NCBI GenBank assembly: GCA_905116865.2 | Contig: CAJHNH020000811.1 | Span: 31,001-95,000, forward strand | Reading direction: 5' to 3' | Source: Candidula unifasciata | Taxonomy: Eukaryota; Mollusca; Gastropoda; Stylommatophora; Geomitridae | DNA length: 64,000 bases | Notes under the pieces: generated by a model | Database searches by the model: none | Told to the model about the DNA's origin: nothing | Seen by the model: only the letters and a program-made list of their open reading frames with translations | Translations under genes and position numbers: made by a program | Shown: piece after piece, positions 1 to 10,205 of the stretch | Layout of the letters: each line of letters opens with the position of its first letter | How positions within the stretch are numbered: the first letter of the stretch is position 1

Positions 1-7
1 GAAGAAG

Positions 8-39
<32 letters not shown>

Positions 40-84
40 GAAGAAGAAGAAGAAGAAGAAGAAGTAGAAGAAGAAGTAGAAGAA
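1..84. repeat. (GAA)n microsatellite with GTA interruptions
   Basis: Almost pure GAA triplets with a few GTA variants. The array runs off the left edge, so its full length is unknown. Confidence 0.97.
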
Positions 85-1114
85 TGCGTGTACTTTAAGC
101 ATCAGCACCCCCCCCCCCCCCCGTACCCCCCAAACAATAGGGACGACAAGAAAAACAAGCTGATAAACAGATACAAAACAAAAAGCAACGATGTAACGAA
201 GAACAGCATACTTCCTTGTATCACGGACAAATTAGGTTAATAAAGAATTACAGTTTCATGAACAAATGAAGTTTGCTTCGTTAAAACATAACTTTGTTGA
301 GCTGTATATACACACATACGCTCGCGTGCGCGCGCACATACATACACACATAAGAAGATTATAAAAACTGTTTAATCAGCTTTCATTTATTGACAGCCTA
401 ATCACATACACAGATATTCATTATGTGGCTATCACAACCCGAAGAACTGTCAAAGATGAAAAATGAGATAACGTAAAATACGTGTCAAAGATGTATTCAA
501 CAACGTGAGATAAATTCTAACAAACATAAAACTGTATAGATTGACAAGTTGTGTCACAAAGTGCTGTAGACCCTATTTCTTACATAATTGCTCGCAGGTC
601 AAGGTTTGTGAGCAGACGGCGACAGGAAAATGTAAAGATCATACAAATGGCGATTTGTAGTAGACTGACTGACGTTTTGTCCCACCAGGACATCACACAG
701 AGCGATAAAAAACCGGTAACACAAAGTCCCACCATTCGGATGAGAATCATCCGCGGAGAGGTCATAGACACCCCGGTCAACCGTTAGGTTATATTAGGGC
801 CCCGGTAACAAGCAGGTGGGGCATTGAAAATTACTAAATATTCCTCCCAGATGGGGATGGAGACTGTTATGTAGAAAAAAAGAATGAATTCAGATAAAGA
901 CACGATGACAAATTATTATGCAAAGCAGAACTACTCAATGAGAGTTCAATTCGAGAAATAAAATAACACAAAGAACTCTCTTGTCTAGAAACAAAATAAG
1001 CCATTACTCACGACAAAGCGTCCAGACAAGATAGGAAAAAAAAGTAAAAGTACTCCTTTCTACGCATTTAACAGGCGTATTGAGAATATAGTGCAACACC
1101 TATATTTTATTTAC
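85..1114. other. No gene recognised
   Basis: Unique-looking AT-rich sequence. It holds a short poly-C run near 108-122 and an alternating purine-pyrimidine stretch at about 303-350 (TATACACACA, then CGCGTGCGCGCG) that could adopt Z-DNA. A short open frame at 551-787 starts only at GTG and has no recognisable domain. Confidence 0.6.
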
Positions 1115-1308
1115 CGATCGACACTCAATGTGGTCAACATCACTCCTGTCGCCTTTACTTCCCAGGACTGTCCCTAGTACCCTCATTGGTGGGTCTACCT
1201 GGAACCAAGGTAATTTCTGAAAACAATTCCGGCTCCGTCAGCATCTGAACACACGACATTCTGATCCGCAAGCGCCCGTCTAGCCGCTACGCTTTAACGG
1301 CTTCTAGG
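1115..1308 (-). mobile_element. tRNA-derived SINE, family C copy
   Basis: On the minus strand a tRNA-like head (GTAGCGGCTAGA box-A-like) leads into a tail containing the complement of GCCTTTACTTCCCAGGAC and TAGTACCC. The same tail occurs at 9565-9800, 34615-34760, 46935-47140 and 51010-51160. The copy is diverged and non-coding. Confidence 0.65.
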
Positions 1309-1352
1309 ATATCAGTACTCACTACAAAGTTTCTCTTACACTTGCGCTGAAG

Positions 1353-1652
1353 CATCATTATCATCATCATCATCATCATCATCATTATCATCATCATCAT
1401 CATCCCGTAACTACGTGTCGTGGGGTCACCAGTTTCTGTTGACTGTCTGATCAGCTCTATCCATCTATGTCGGTCAGTTGCGATGGACTTCATGGTTGCA
1501 TGCCTGAGGCCGGGCCAGTCAGTCAGGTTCTGTAACCAGGTCTTTCTTGGTCTGCCTCTTCTCCTCTTTCCCGCTACTGAGCCCTGCAGTATTGTTTTTA
1601 AGAGGCTGTAGGATCTTATGTCAGATCTTACTTTATATCCATTCCATTGCAT
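1353..1652 (-). mobile_element. LINE 3' end (reverse-transcriptase C-terminus) with (ATG)n tail
   Basis: The minus strand encodes about 80 residues of the C-terminal part of a non-LTR retrotransposon polymerase, including KRRRGRPRKTWLQNLTDW, a basic segment common after the RT domain of animal LINEs. The frame then runs directly into an (ATG)n array (CAT on the plus strand, 1353-1404), which forms the 3' tail of the insertion. It is 5'-truncated, as is usual for LINE copies, and no longer functional. Confidence 0.75.
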
Positions 1653-2286
1653 TTTTGGTTGTAAATGAAAAAAAAAAGAAAAAGAAATGATGAGTTAAAA
1701 CAAGTGCCGCTACTGCGTCCCGCTGCGGACCGCTAGAAGGAATAAGCCCTGGGTTGTTCTATGTACACACAAGCACGTACACAAACACACGTACCGAATA
1801 CACACACACACACAATTGGAGAAAAGGGTGGGGGAGGGGGGGGGCTGCTCTAAAAAAATTAAATAAAACGTTTAAATTTGTATAATTGAATCTTGAATAT
1901 TCTCCGTTTGGGGTCCACTGGTAGAAAAGGGGGACTTGGCACTGCAGCCAAGGGAGTGAACTCCGACTAAGCGACCGTCGCCTTCCAGCTAGCGACCGTT
2001 ATTTAAAGGAGAGCCAAAGATCCTTAATATAAGCAAATGCTCCGAGGAGCAGAAACGCTTGAACGCGATCGAATTAATAATCTGTGTTCTGCAAATGGAT
2101 TGGACTGGATCGAGCTTACTTCCTTTACTTCAGGTAGTTCACGTGGCTTCTGTGGCTTTTGTGCACACCTTGGCAATCACATGTTTCCTGCTTTGCTGAC
2201 AGTCCCACATTTACCCGATCTTCCCCCTACGATGATCGTGAAAAGGTCGGACCAGTACATTTGGAACAAAGTACGCTGCAGAAACT
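1653..2286. other. No gene recognised
   Basis: Short (CA)n at about 1799-1815 and a G-rich patch at 1827-1845. Nothing else identified. Confidence 0.5.
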
Positions 2287-2578
2287 GGTTCGTTATTAGT
2301 ATCATACCCAGGTGACGTCAGAGGACAGTCCAACATTTTTTGAGGGTGGTAAGACTGGGTTTCCCGGCTTTCTGATGCTCCTAACGACCCCACAAAATCT
2401 AAAACTGGCCCTAACCCCAACCCACCTACGTAACACGAGAGAGTGCAGCCTATTTCCTACGAATGCATCCAGCATAGGTCCCACGACTGCATGCAGCCTA
2501 TTTACCACCCCTGAAATATTAGACTGTCCCGTGACCTGTGGATTTCCCCTGTTTGGGGTAGGACACTAATTAAGCACC
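2287..2578 (-). mobile_element. MITE-like element, copy 1
   Basis: A 292-bp unit bounded by long imperfect terminal inverted repeats. The left end reads through GACGTCAGAGGACAGTCC and the right end through GGACTGTCCCGTGACCTG-type sequence in opposite orientation. It is flanked by near-identical 8-bp direct repeats, CAGAAACT (2279-2286) and CAGAATCT (2579-2586), which look like a target-site duplication. There is no coding capacity. Related copies lie at 6712-6950, 33262-33554 and 39770-39946. Confidence 0.75.
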
Positions 2579-2810
2579 CAGAATCTGCCTGATCAGAGCA
2601 TAAGTTCTCTGTCCGCCTATTAGAGCTTCCGTCCTAAATCAGCCACAATCCAAGGCTTATGCATGCACCATAAATGTCTAGGGTTAATGGTCGGTGGTTG
2701 GTGGAATAAGGCTTCGATCGAAACATTTAATTGTATTTTTCTGGTGTTTCAGTCTTCTGCAACGCCACACTCGCTGTTCAATTATTTATTCACTAACGGC
2801 TTGGTAAAAA

Positions 2811-2833
2811 AATGAACAACAACAACAACAACA
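2811..2833. repeat. (AAC)n microsatellite
   Basis: Seven AAC triplets followed by purine-rich sequence. Confidence 0.9.
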
Positions 2834-2989
2834 AGGAGGAGGAGAGGAAACAGGAGGAGGAGAAGACAAATGGTTATCATTTAAAAACAAAGGAAAGCAT
2901 GGGGGTCGGGGGAAAAGCATGCAAAGAGAACGAAGAGGCATTTTGGCAGAAAAAGAAGACTCAAAAAGAGAAAAATAAGATCATGTTTA

Positions 2990-2991
<2 letters not shown>

Positions 2992-3034
<43 letters not shown>
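2992..3034. repeat. (AC)n microsatellite
   Basis: About 21 AC dinucleotides. Confidence 0.97.
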
Positions 3035-3040
<6 letters not shown>

Positions 3041-3496
3041 GAGGAACGTAATTTATAACAAACATGTATTTATTCCATTTGTATTTAACGAGATATTAAA
3101 CGACAACCGTTAATTTACGCGGTTCTAGCCTATTTCTGTGGAATCAGCCAAACCTCTCGACAACTCTCCTCTATTTCCTGCATTGCTCCTATTTCTGTTC
3201 CCTGATTGCCTATTGTACAGGTGTCAGCGATTCCTTGTCTTCTTCACTCCATCTCACTGCTGGTCCATCGATTATTCTACTGCTCTTGCTTCACCATTCG
3301 GGATTTGGCAGTATCTTTCACCCCTGTCTAACACGCTCCGTCGTCTTTATAAATTATTTCCTTCACGATAAACCAGGATTAACTCATCCGGTTAGATAAA
3401 AGTGTCCTTATCAGGCATTGGAATGACGTAAACAATAGAGGGAAAAACACCCGCTTCCTCCTTTTCCCCCCTTTTTTCCAAGAGGATAACAGCCGC
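3035..3496. other. No gene recognised
   Basis: Non-repetitive sequence before the TTC array. No domain, splice exon or RNA gene recognised. Confidence 0.5.
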
Positions 3497-3841
3497 TTCT
3501 TCTTCTTTTCTTTCTTCTTCTTTTTCTTCTTCTTCTTCTTCTCTTCTTCTTCTTCTTCTTCTTCTTCTTCTTCTTCTTCTTCTTCTTCTTCTTTCTTCTC
3601 TTCTTCTTCTTCTTCTTCTTCTGCTTCTTCTTCATCATCTTCTTCTTCTTTTTCTTCTTCTTCTTCTTCTTCTTTCTTCTTTCTTCTTCTTCTTCTTCTC
3701 TTCTTCTTCTTCTCTTCTTCTTCTTCTTCTTCTTCTTCTTCTTCTTCTTCTTCTTCTTCTTCTTCTTCTTCTTCTTCTTCTTCTTCTTCTTCTTCTTCTT
3801 CTTCTTCTTCTTCTTCTTCTTCTTCTTCTTCTTCTTCTTCT

Positions 3842-3876
<35 letters not shown>

Positions 3877-3892
3877 TTCTTCTGCTTCCTCC
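3497..3892. repeat. (TTC)n microsatellite, about 395 bp
   Basis: Long TTC array with CTC, GCT and ATC interruptions, purest from 3710 to 3860. The complementary strand gives long poly-Glu and poly-Lys open frames, which are artefacts of the repeat. Confidence 0.97.
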
Positions 3893-4680
3893 ATTTCATC
3901 TTTATTCTGAATCCTTGAGGTTCGTTGCTACAGATATCATCCGCTTCAATTCATCTCCGTGCTTAAGCCTCCCTTTCTAGTAGATGACTTGAAGTGTGTG
4001 TAGGGCTGCTTGCATGTCCGCCTCGGTACAAATACCACTAATAAATAAATAAATAAATAAATAAATAAATACACAACAGCTCAGACACCTATAAAACAAC
4101 ACCAACACTCACACCAACAACACTGTTTCTTTACCAAGCATATATTTGTTGCAGGCAGGTTTTTTTTTTTTTTGGTTCTTTCTGGAAAATAAAAGTGTCT
4201 ACATAAGACGCCGGCGATCCCACAGAATATCACCTACTATATTACTATTGCGCTGACAAAATTATGCCTAAAAGAAAGGTGCCAGTACTGCAAACCATAA
4301 AAAAGGTCCGGTTGCAAATCATTTTTATGATGTCGCAACAAAGCAATAATTTTTTTTGGGGGGTGAGGGGGGGGGGGGGGGGGGAATTTACATTGTGTAG
4401 TTTTCCAGTGTTTACTGAACATAAGTTTCTACTGTAATTGTAAGTGACTCACGTAGTGTGTTGAGAAAGGTGGAGACAGGCGTGCTCTGTGACGGTTCCA
4501 GGCATCGCTTGACTGACTGACTTCAGAGGTCCCGGGAAGTTAACCTCCATGTGATATTCTCTCCATGTCATGCTGGTGTTCTGTGAAACGAGCAGGCAGA
4601 TAGACTGGCCGGTACTACACCACTTGGTGGTGAATTGAAGTATGATAAACTAGATATTGTGAGGGCCCTTTGGGAGCGTA
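3893..4680. other. No gene; simple repeats only
   Basis: Contains an (AATA)n run at about 4039-4071 and a G-rich run at 4358-4384. The rest is unrecognised. Confidence 0.55.
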
Positions 4681-4900
4681 GTGAACAGTGCGGATGCACA
4701 AATAAATCATTACAGTACGCGGAAAATGGCGCTGCGGGGAGTTACCAGGGACCTGGCCAACACTTAGAATTCAAGGAAGAGACGAATGTACAATCAAACA
4801 GTTACTGGTTACATGGGAATTTGAATTCTTCGCTTGCTGTTGAAGATGGGACGGAGCGCTTATGGGAGTGTACCTAATGCTATGATGTCATTCTTAATTC
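4681..4900 (+). mobile_element. LINE family C, extreme 3' end
   Basis: Matches the 35460-35660 segment closely: GGAGTTACCAGGG, then CAGTTACTGG, then AATTC(T)TTCG, then GATGGGACGG, then a stop and ATGTC. The reading frame is eroded. Opposite-strand copies lie at 32100-32300, 34310-34450, 44850-45120 and 55600-55735. Confidence 0.65.
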
Positions 4901-5149
4901 AACATTCAACATTCTACATTCAACATTCTACTGAACGGAATAACTATCCTAATTTGTCAGGATTAACGCAAAGCGATTTGCAACAAATTGGTATGCAGAT
5001 GACAGTACATTTTTTAATATACGTATAGCATGCCTTTGTTTCTTTACAGTCTGTTCTTTCGTGGTTTGCCAAGATTTCCTCCCCTAGTTCAAGGAATCTG
5101 TTGATGTGACGTTGTCTTATAAATAAAAATCACTTAATTGCGACTGAAC

Positions 5150-5215
5150 GTAAAATTTGCCTAGAAAAAGCCCACAAAAGCCCAAAAAATCTGGGGTTGG
5201 TTCTGCAACGTCCTG
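5150..5215 (+). mobile_element. SINE family B, 3' tail fragment
   Basis: Carries the tail GCCTAGAAAAA plus GGTTGGTTCTGCAACGTCC, also seen in the SINEs at 61875-62175 and, inverted, at 62790-63027. The head is missing. Confidence 0.6.
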
Positions 5216-5254
5216 TAAAGAACTAACTTTTTAAACTACATCACGCCTTTGGAG

Positions 5255-5325
5255 GCATCGACAAGACACTCAGCCAAAGTACCGAGCCAAAGGGTTTACA
5301 ACTCATGGTTTCTGGATACGTTAAA
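5255..5325 (+). mobile_element. SINE family D, 3' tail fragment
   Basis: Shares CCGAGCC(A/T)...GGGTT(A/T)ACAACTCATGG and TTCTGGAT with the full copies at 18488-18690 and 63440-63665. Confidence 0.6.
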
Positions 5326-5401
5326 AAAAAAAGCGTTTATTACGTCATAATTTTAAGTGTTACTTGTATTAGTTCGTGTGACATGAACACCAACGAACAC
5401 G

Positions 5402-5422
5402 AACCCTAACCCTAACCCTAAC
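5402..5422. repeat. Short interstitial telomere-like (CCCTAA) repeat
   Basis: Three and a half CCCTAA units embedded in ordinary sequence. Confidence 0.85.
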
Positions 5423-5537
5423 ATCCCTATACTTTGGGATTATCCTGGGTATTCCCGATGAAATCTCGGAGGCCCCCAGATAGGGTGAAACAAAAGTAAA
5501 GAACCCACAAAAATATTCTGTCTTGAGATGGATTCAA

Positions 5538-5606
5538 ACACTGACCAACACACTGACCAACACACTGACCAACACACTGACCAACACACTGACCAACACA
5601 CTGACA
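5538..5606. repeat. 12-bp tandem repeat, about 6 copies
   Basis: Unit ACACTGACCAAC repeated almost perfectly. The period is a multiple of three, so both strands read through it as short periodic peptides (for example CVGQ) with no likely function. Confidence 0.95.
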
Positions 5607-5640
5607 GGCGAGCGTAAAGCCACTCCAAAGCGGGCTGTGT

Positions 5641-6016
5641 GGTCTCGAGACATTGCATAGGGCCACGAGTGCTGGCCCCAGTGAACTCTGAAATATTTTT
5701 CACGTGGACTACTAGTAATTTCTCCTGGTCTATGGGTAGTTAGATCGGACGCCACGTGTGTATTTTTGCGCACGTAAAAAAAATTCTTTGGCAATTTTAA
5801 AATAGAAAAAAAGTAGCCTAACGGCGCTGCTCGGACAAAATTTTGGATTTAAAAATCTAGCTAAAGTATTTCAGGATCGTCACCGGTGCTACGGAGTTCG
5901 TGAATTACGCTGTGATTCTTCGGACTCAGAGTTGAGTAAGAAGTAGAACGGAGCACTTGTGGGTTACTACTCTTGTGCCATGATACTGATTCGTTGTTCA
6001 AACCTAAATCTAAACC
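5641..6016 (+). mobile_element. SINE family A copy 1
   Basis: About 375 bp. It has a tRNA-like head (GGTCTCGAGACATTGCAT), then the body motifs GGACT..TAGTAATTTCTCC, GATCGGACGCC, TGGCAATT and AGTAGCCTAACGGCGCTG. The tail ends GGGTTACTACTCTTGTGCC followed by AAACCTAAA units. Five further copies occur in the window. Confidence 0.75.
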
Positions 6017-6019
6017 AGA

Positions 6020-6430
6020 GGCCACTCTGATATCTCCGCTCCCAAGATTACAGAGGACAGGCTATCACACCCGTTAGTGTGGTCATTATATCACAACAGC
6101 ACTTGAACAATATGACGCCGATAACTAATGAGGCCGCCTGATAGCGGATGATACGAACATTATTGGCGTCTTCGATCAGTTAACAACATCCCCGGACACA
6201 CTAATAGTTGTCTTACAAGGCCCACCTGCAGGAAGGCGAGTCTTAACAACATCGTCTGCCTGGGAAACCATATAATTGGTGCCATCGTCTGCTAAATGTG
6301 TACTTTGGGACAGGGGTGTCGGAACAAGAAAGATCGTGCAGTTTGAGCTCCCTTCCCTTATTTGAGGGAATGAAGGGAGGGGTTGGCTCTAAAAGGCTCC
6401 CCTAGCTATGCATGGACGTTAAAGGTTAAG
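6020..6430. other. No gene recognised
   Basis: Unclassified non-repetitive sequence. Confidence 0.5.
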
Positions 6431-6668
6431 GTTACAGTTTAGAGGATTACTTCATTGCACAGGGTTTTATCCAATACTGCTGTCTCTCTGCGCAGAACGG
6501 CTAGTCGCCTGCCGAGAGCGCCGCCGTGCAGAGCAAGAACTCCGTAGCTCAGAAGACGATCCCCAGGGATCTCCTTGATAATTGCCATCGTGAACTGAAG
6601 GACGCAGCCGTAAAACGAATCCACGACTTTGGGAGCGCGAGGCAAATTGCTTGACCACTTTGCCACAA
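6431..6668 (-). repeat. Dispersed repeat family F, copy 1
   Basis: Shares ACTCCGTAGCTC, the CGATNNCCA..GATC segment, GTGAACTGAA(G/C)GACGC, CGTA(A)AACGAA and CTTGA sequence with 59940-60110. Probably a SINE lying on the minus strand; no clear RNA polymerase III boxes were found. Confidence 0.55.
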
Positions 6669-6711
6669 AGAGCCTTTATCTACAGACGTTCAATTTTTAA
6701 GCATTTGGGTT

Positions 6712-6950
6712 TGCTTTATTGCCTACCCCAAACACGGGATATCCACAGGTCACGGAACAGTCTAATATTTCAGAGTGTGGTAGATAGGCTCCATGCAGTC
6801 GTGGGGTCCTAAGCTGCACTCTCTCGTGGGACGTAGGTGGGTTGGGGTTAGGGCCAGTTCTAGATGTTTTGGGGTCGTTAAAAGCATCAGAAAGCCGGGA
6901 AACCCAGTCTTACCACCCTCTAAAATGTTGGACCGTCATGTGACGTTATC
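6712..6950 (+). mobile_element. MITE-like element, copy 2 (3' truncated)
   Basis: Starts GCTTTATTGCCTACCCC, contains the diagnostic core GTAGGTGGGTTGGGGTTAGG, and ends at TGTGACGTTATC directly against an A-run and G-run. The outer part of the right inverted repeat is missing. Confidence 0.7.
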
Positions 6951-7129
6951 AAAAAAAAAAAAAAAGGGGGGGGGGGGTGGAGGGGGTAGAATATTTATAA
7001 AGAACGCATTTGAGGAGATATTTCACGTGCGGCTCGGTGGTTTAGAGATTAGCGACTTAGTCTTAGTCAGAGCTTCAACGTCACAGCAATCGGGTTTTCC
7101 CATGCCTTGCTGCGTGTGACATCATCAAA

Positions 7130-7480
7130 AAACCTTGCTGAGTGGCGGGGGCGACCATGCTCTCCACAACCAGCGATCTGAAAGTGTGCGTATCAGTTCG
7201 TGTGTTGACACGTCTCCATGCTACGAGAAAAGACTGTCAAGAATCCTCTCCCGCTGTCTTCATTTGTTTCTCTTTCCACATATATTTTCAGTGGTCACAA
7301 CATGTTCAATTTTCCCTCTTCTCATAACATGACAAAAAACGATGACCGTCTCTTACTGGTGTTTGTGATAAGTTGTCTTTGAGCATTCGCCTCTTTCAAA
7401 ACATAAGGGTTGCTCTTCTTAGCTGTCCAAGGAATTCTAAGAATTCTTCTGTTAAACCACATCTCCGAGGCCTCAAGATA
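7130..7480 (-). mobile_element. LINE family A 3' region, copy 1
   Basis: On the minus strand this is a decayed RT C-terminal region. It aligns with 41150-41450, 40035-40310 and 63055-63300 through CGATCATGC..CTCCACAA, TCTC(C/G)..TGTCTTC and CCTCTTCTCATAA. All copies carry stops. Confidence 0.65.
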
Positions 7481-7567
7481 TTGTTCGGCTTGCTTATTAA
7501 TTGTCCAGGATTCACAATGGTGTGTTAAAACTGGCTCTATATAGCATGCTAGAATCCTTTTCCTAAC

Positions 7568-7850
7568 CTGTGCCAGTGCAAATCAAATGAAATGTCCTTC
7601 ACTGTCCCGTCTGGTGAACACACAATTAGCCCAGTTGTTGGAAGTAGTCGGACACGACATGTTGACCATACACACGTAGAATTACTACATAAGATACTCC
7701 ACCAGCTCACACGTAAATCGACTGCCAGCCATATTGAACCTCACGACACAACCGCTGCTCAAAAGAAGGCTGTGAAAAAAAACACAGCTCACAGGTCTGC
7801 ACCAAGCACTAAACTCAGTAGCTCAGTCAGCGAAACTATAGAATACCCTC
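7568..7850 (+). repeat. Dispersed repeat family D, copy 1
   Basis: Contains GTGCAAATCAAATGAAATGTCC, followed by GTAGTCGG(A/C)(A/C)AC and, later, CACCAAGCACTAAACTCAGT. The same order occurs at 46370-46745 (plus) and the first part at 32815-33025 (minus). A 116-residue open frame here is not conserved between copies, so the element is treated as non-coding. Confidence 0.6.
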
Positions 7851-8281
7851 CACATGTGGAAACTGCACTAGCCAAGCGCTGTCGGAGGCAAAAACAACCC
7901 CGAAGAGTACCATTCTGCCATGCTTCTGCCATTTATTGACCCGAAGTCTGAGGTTGCGGGGAACAATATCATGATCCTCGAGTACAATGCTTCGTTCTGA
8001 GGTACTTCCAATCTTTAAAAAACATGGTCGTCAGATCATTATTAGCATCAATCAGCAAGTCCTTTACAGAACATCACTATCGTTACGGCACGCCCAAGAA
8101 TTTCTCTTTTTCTAGTCAATTCTCAGCCCTATGTGCTTTCTTAGCCAAAACATAGGCAATGTCTTGTGTCTATCCTTGCAGAGGTCTTCTTTCTCTGCTT
8201 CGTTTCCCTGAAACTGTACCCCCCTGACGAGTGCGAATGTTCGCTTAATACAACGCACACTTGCCAAGTATCCATGGTATG

Positions 8282-8720
8282 CTAAATAGTGTTACAGTAA
8301 CAAGTCACCATTCCTGCCCAACAGCAATAAAAGACGCCGGATACATGTTGAACGTCAAACAGAATTAATGTATTTCTAATTTCAACACCAAAACAATGAA
8401 AGGCATCACGAGAATAAAACGTTACACCGCCACAGTCATTCCTACTGGCAAGGCACTGCCACCCTGTCCCGTGGTCAACTACGAGCAAACATTACCTGCT
8501 CGTGCGAACTCACTACTCGTGATTATGTGTCTACCTCTATGACACCCATCCCTTGGGTACACTGTCATAGCAGAATCATACAGGCCGATGTACAGTACAT
8601 TGTGAAACTTGTCCAGACCTTTCGTCTGCGGCCTGACACGTAATTGAGATCTAAATAATCTCACCACACGAGCGTCTGTCACGCTGGCTCGGCCACTGTA
8701 ACAACACTCACAGACAGCCC
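8282..8720 (-). pseudogene. Possible Ig-like coding fragment, frame-broken
   Basis: Two overlapping minus-strand frames, 8682-8479 and 8488-8282, give peptide that looks coding but needs a single frame change near 8485. The first holds AMTVYPRDGCHRGRHI, which resembles AMMAVYPEGVPCHSTALPRHI in the Ig-gene exon at 43356-43164. The second ends in LILFDVQHVSGVFYC, the pattern of an Ig-fold F strand (L-x-x-V-x-x-x-S-G-V-x-Y/F-C). Splice borders are unclear. The similarity was judged by eye and is short. It could be a paralogous exon pair, a processed relic or chance. The strand agrees with the 39-55 kb gene, but the distance argues against a single transcript. Confidence 0.3.
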
Positions 8721-8815
8721 GTACACCTACCGCCAGCGTAACACAGGTATGCAGGACCAGCCTGGAACCATCCAGATTAGAACAGGCCTTCTACACAGCG
8801 TCGTAGAGTCCACGG

Positions 8816-8818
<3 letters not shown>

Positions 8819-8886
<68 letters not shown>
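8819..8886. repeat. (TC)n microsatellite
   Basis: Uninterrupted CT dinucleotides, about 34 units. Confidence 0.98.
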
Positions 8887-8888
<2 letters not shown>

Positions 8889-9560
8889 ATTCCGTTCAAT
8901 GTGTGCTGCACCGCACCAAGTTTTACGTTCAATAATGAACTTCCCTTCCCATATATTGCACACAACACCCCCTATCTGGAACATCATAAGGTTTTATATG
9001 GTCAAAACACCTCAGCTTTCGGAATAGGCGACTGCCGTGTAGAGTTTCTAGAGTTATGTAACGTGGTAGTCTCCCAAATCCCCATAGCTGAGCACCTCAC
9101 TTTCAGAAGTCTGGTTGATTGTCGGGATGAGTTAAAAGCCTGCCATGTAATGCTATTGCTAACCTTCAATAACATCACAGAGGTGTGCGCTTATGCCGGC
9201 GGATTCCCCCTTCATATCTGGTTCACCTGGGGAACTATTCATCATTACAGCATTCAGGACAATCTTATATTAGCGTCGTCTCTCTCTTTAACAGCAAACT
9301 AAAAGTTGCCATATTGTTTTCGTCTTGTTTACTACTCGTTTTACATTTGCCCCCGAATCTAGAGTGTGCCTAGAACCTGCAGACACTCGCAGCTTCGTAG
9401 CAGTGATGTGAACACGTTGCTTAGAAAATCCTCAGAACATTCTATCTCTATAAAAGTGTTAACAATGTCTTCGTGATCCATGGGCCGGCCATTTGCAATT
9501 AATACGGAACCTGCTAGTCCAATAATTGAACATTTGCCCTCAGACTATCTCCCGTTTAGA
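8887..9560. other. No gene recognised
   Basis: Non-repetitive sequence with a few overlapping short open frames that show no domain and no clear splice sites. Confidence 0.45.
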
Positions 9561-9564
9561 ACAT

Positions 9565-9800
9565 CGAAACTGTTATTCTGTTACTGCGAATCGGAAGGTC
9601 GTGGGTTCGCGTCCTAACGGAGACGGACTTTGTTATTTCAAATGACCTTCACTCCCAGGTCGACCTAGCATTGAGTGGGTATCAGGTGCAGTCATGGGAA
9701 GTAAAGGCGGCCAGCGTTATGGTCTACAAAAATATAAGTCTAGCCCTGTATTCCAAATACGCCTAAAGGTGTGGAAAAGGGACCGTTACTTTTACAGTTA
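9565..9800 (+). mobile_element. SINE family C, copy with head
   Basis: Box-B-like GGTCGTGGGTTCGCGTCC, then CCAGGTCGACCTAGCATT, GGGAAGTAAAGGCGGCCAGC and TAGCCCTGTATTCC. This is the plus-strand version of the tails at 1115-1308 and 46935-47140. Confidence 0.65.
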
Positions 9801-10205
9801 TGTAAACGTGTGGTGGAGAAGGGTTTTAAATGTTGCAGCTGCTTATCAATTTTACTGTTACGCATCATGACCACTTAAAATATTTTTTTCTAGCAATTCA
9901 ACATCTATTCTGTCGTTACTTCCACCCCTGATTGATTTACTTCACGTATTAGATTTCTTTTGCTTCCATTCTAAATATAGTCATCATCCTATCCGATTTG
10001 TTACTTTCTTATCATTGTAACAGTGGCAGTACTTGACCTTGTTCCCAAAAGTCTTGTTTTGCTCCTTCTCAGCGGCGTCCACACAATCATGGAGACTCGA
10101 ACAAGGCGTTTGAACAGGCGGCCCAACTGAATGGCCGTTGGAGTGGAGCTTCAGCTTTTCCTGTCTGGTTCCAGTACTGAAGCAAAGGCCAGCCATGTCG
10201 CAAAT
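9801..10205. other. No gene recognised
   Basis: AT-rich flank of the pyrimidine tract; nothing identified. Confidence 0.5.

Noticed and set aside
551..787. 78-codon gene
   Set aside because: GTG start only, no motif, overlapping frame on the other strand of equal length.
3379..3899. Poly-Glu and poly-Lys open frames
   Set aside because: Direct translation of the TTC array in two minus-strand frames.
7592..7939. 115-codon plus-strand gene
   Set aside because: Lies in dispersed repeat family D; the other copies do not keep the frame.
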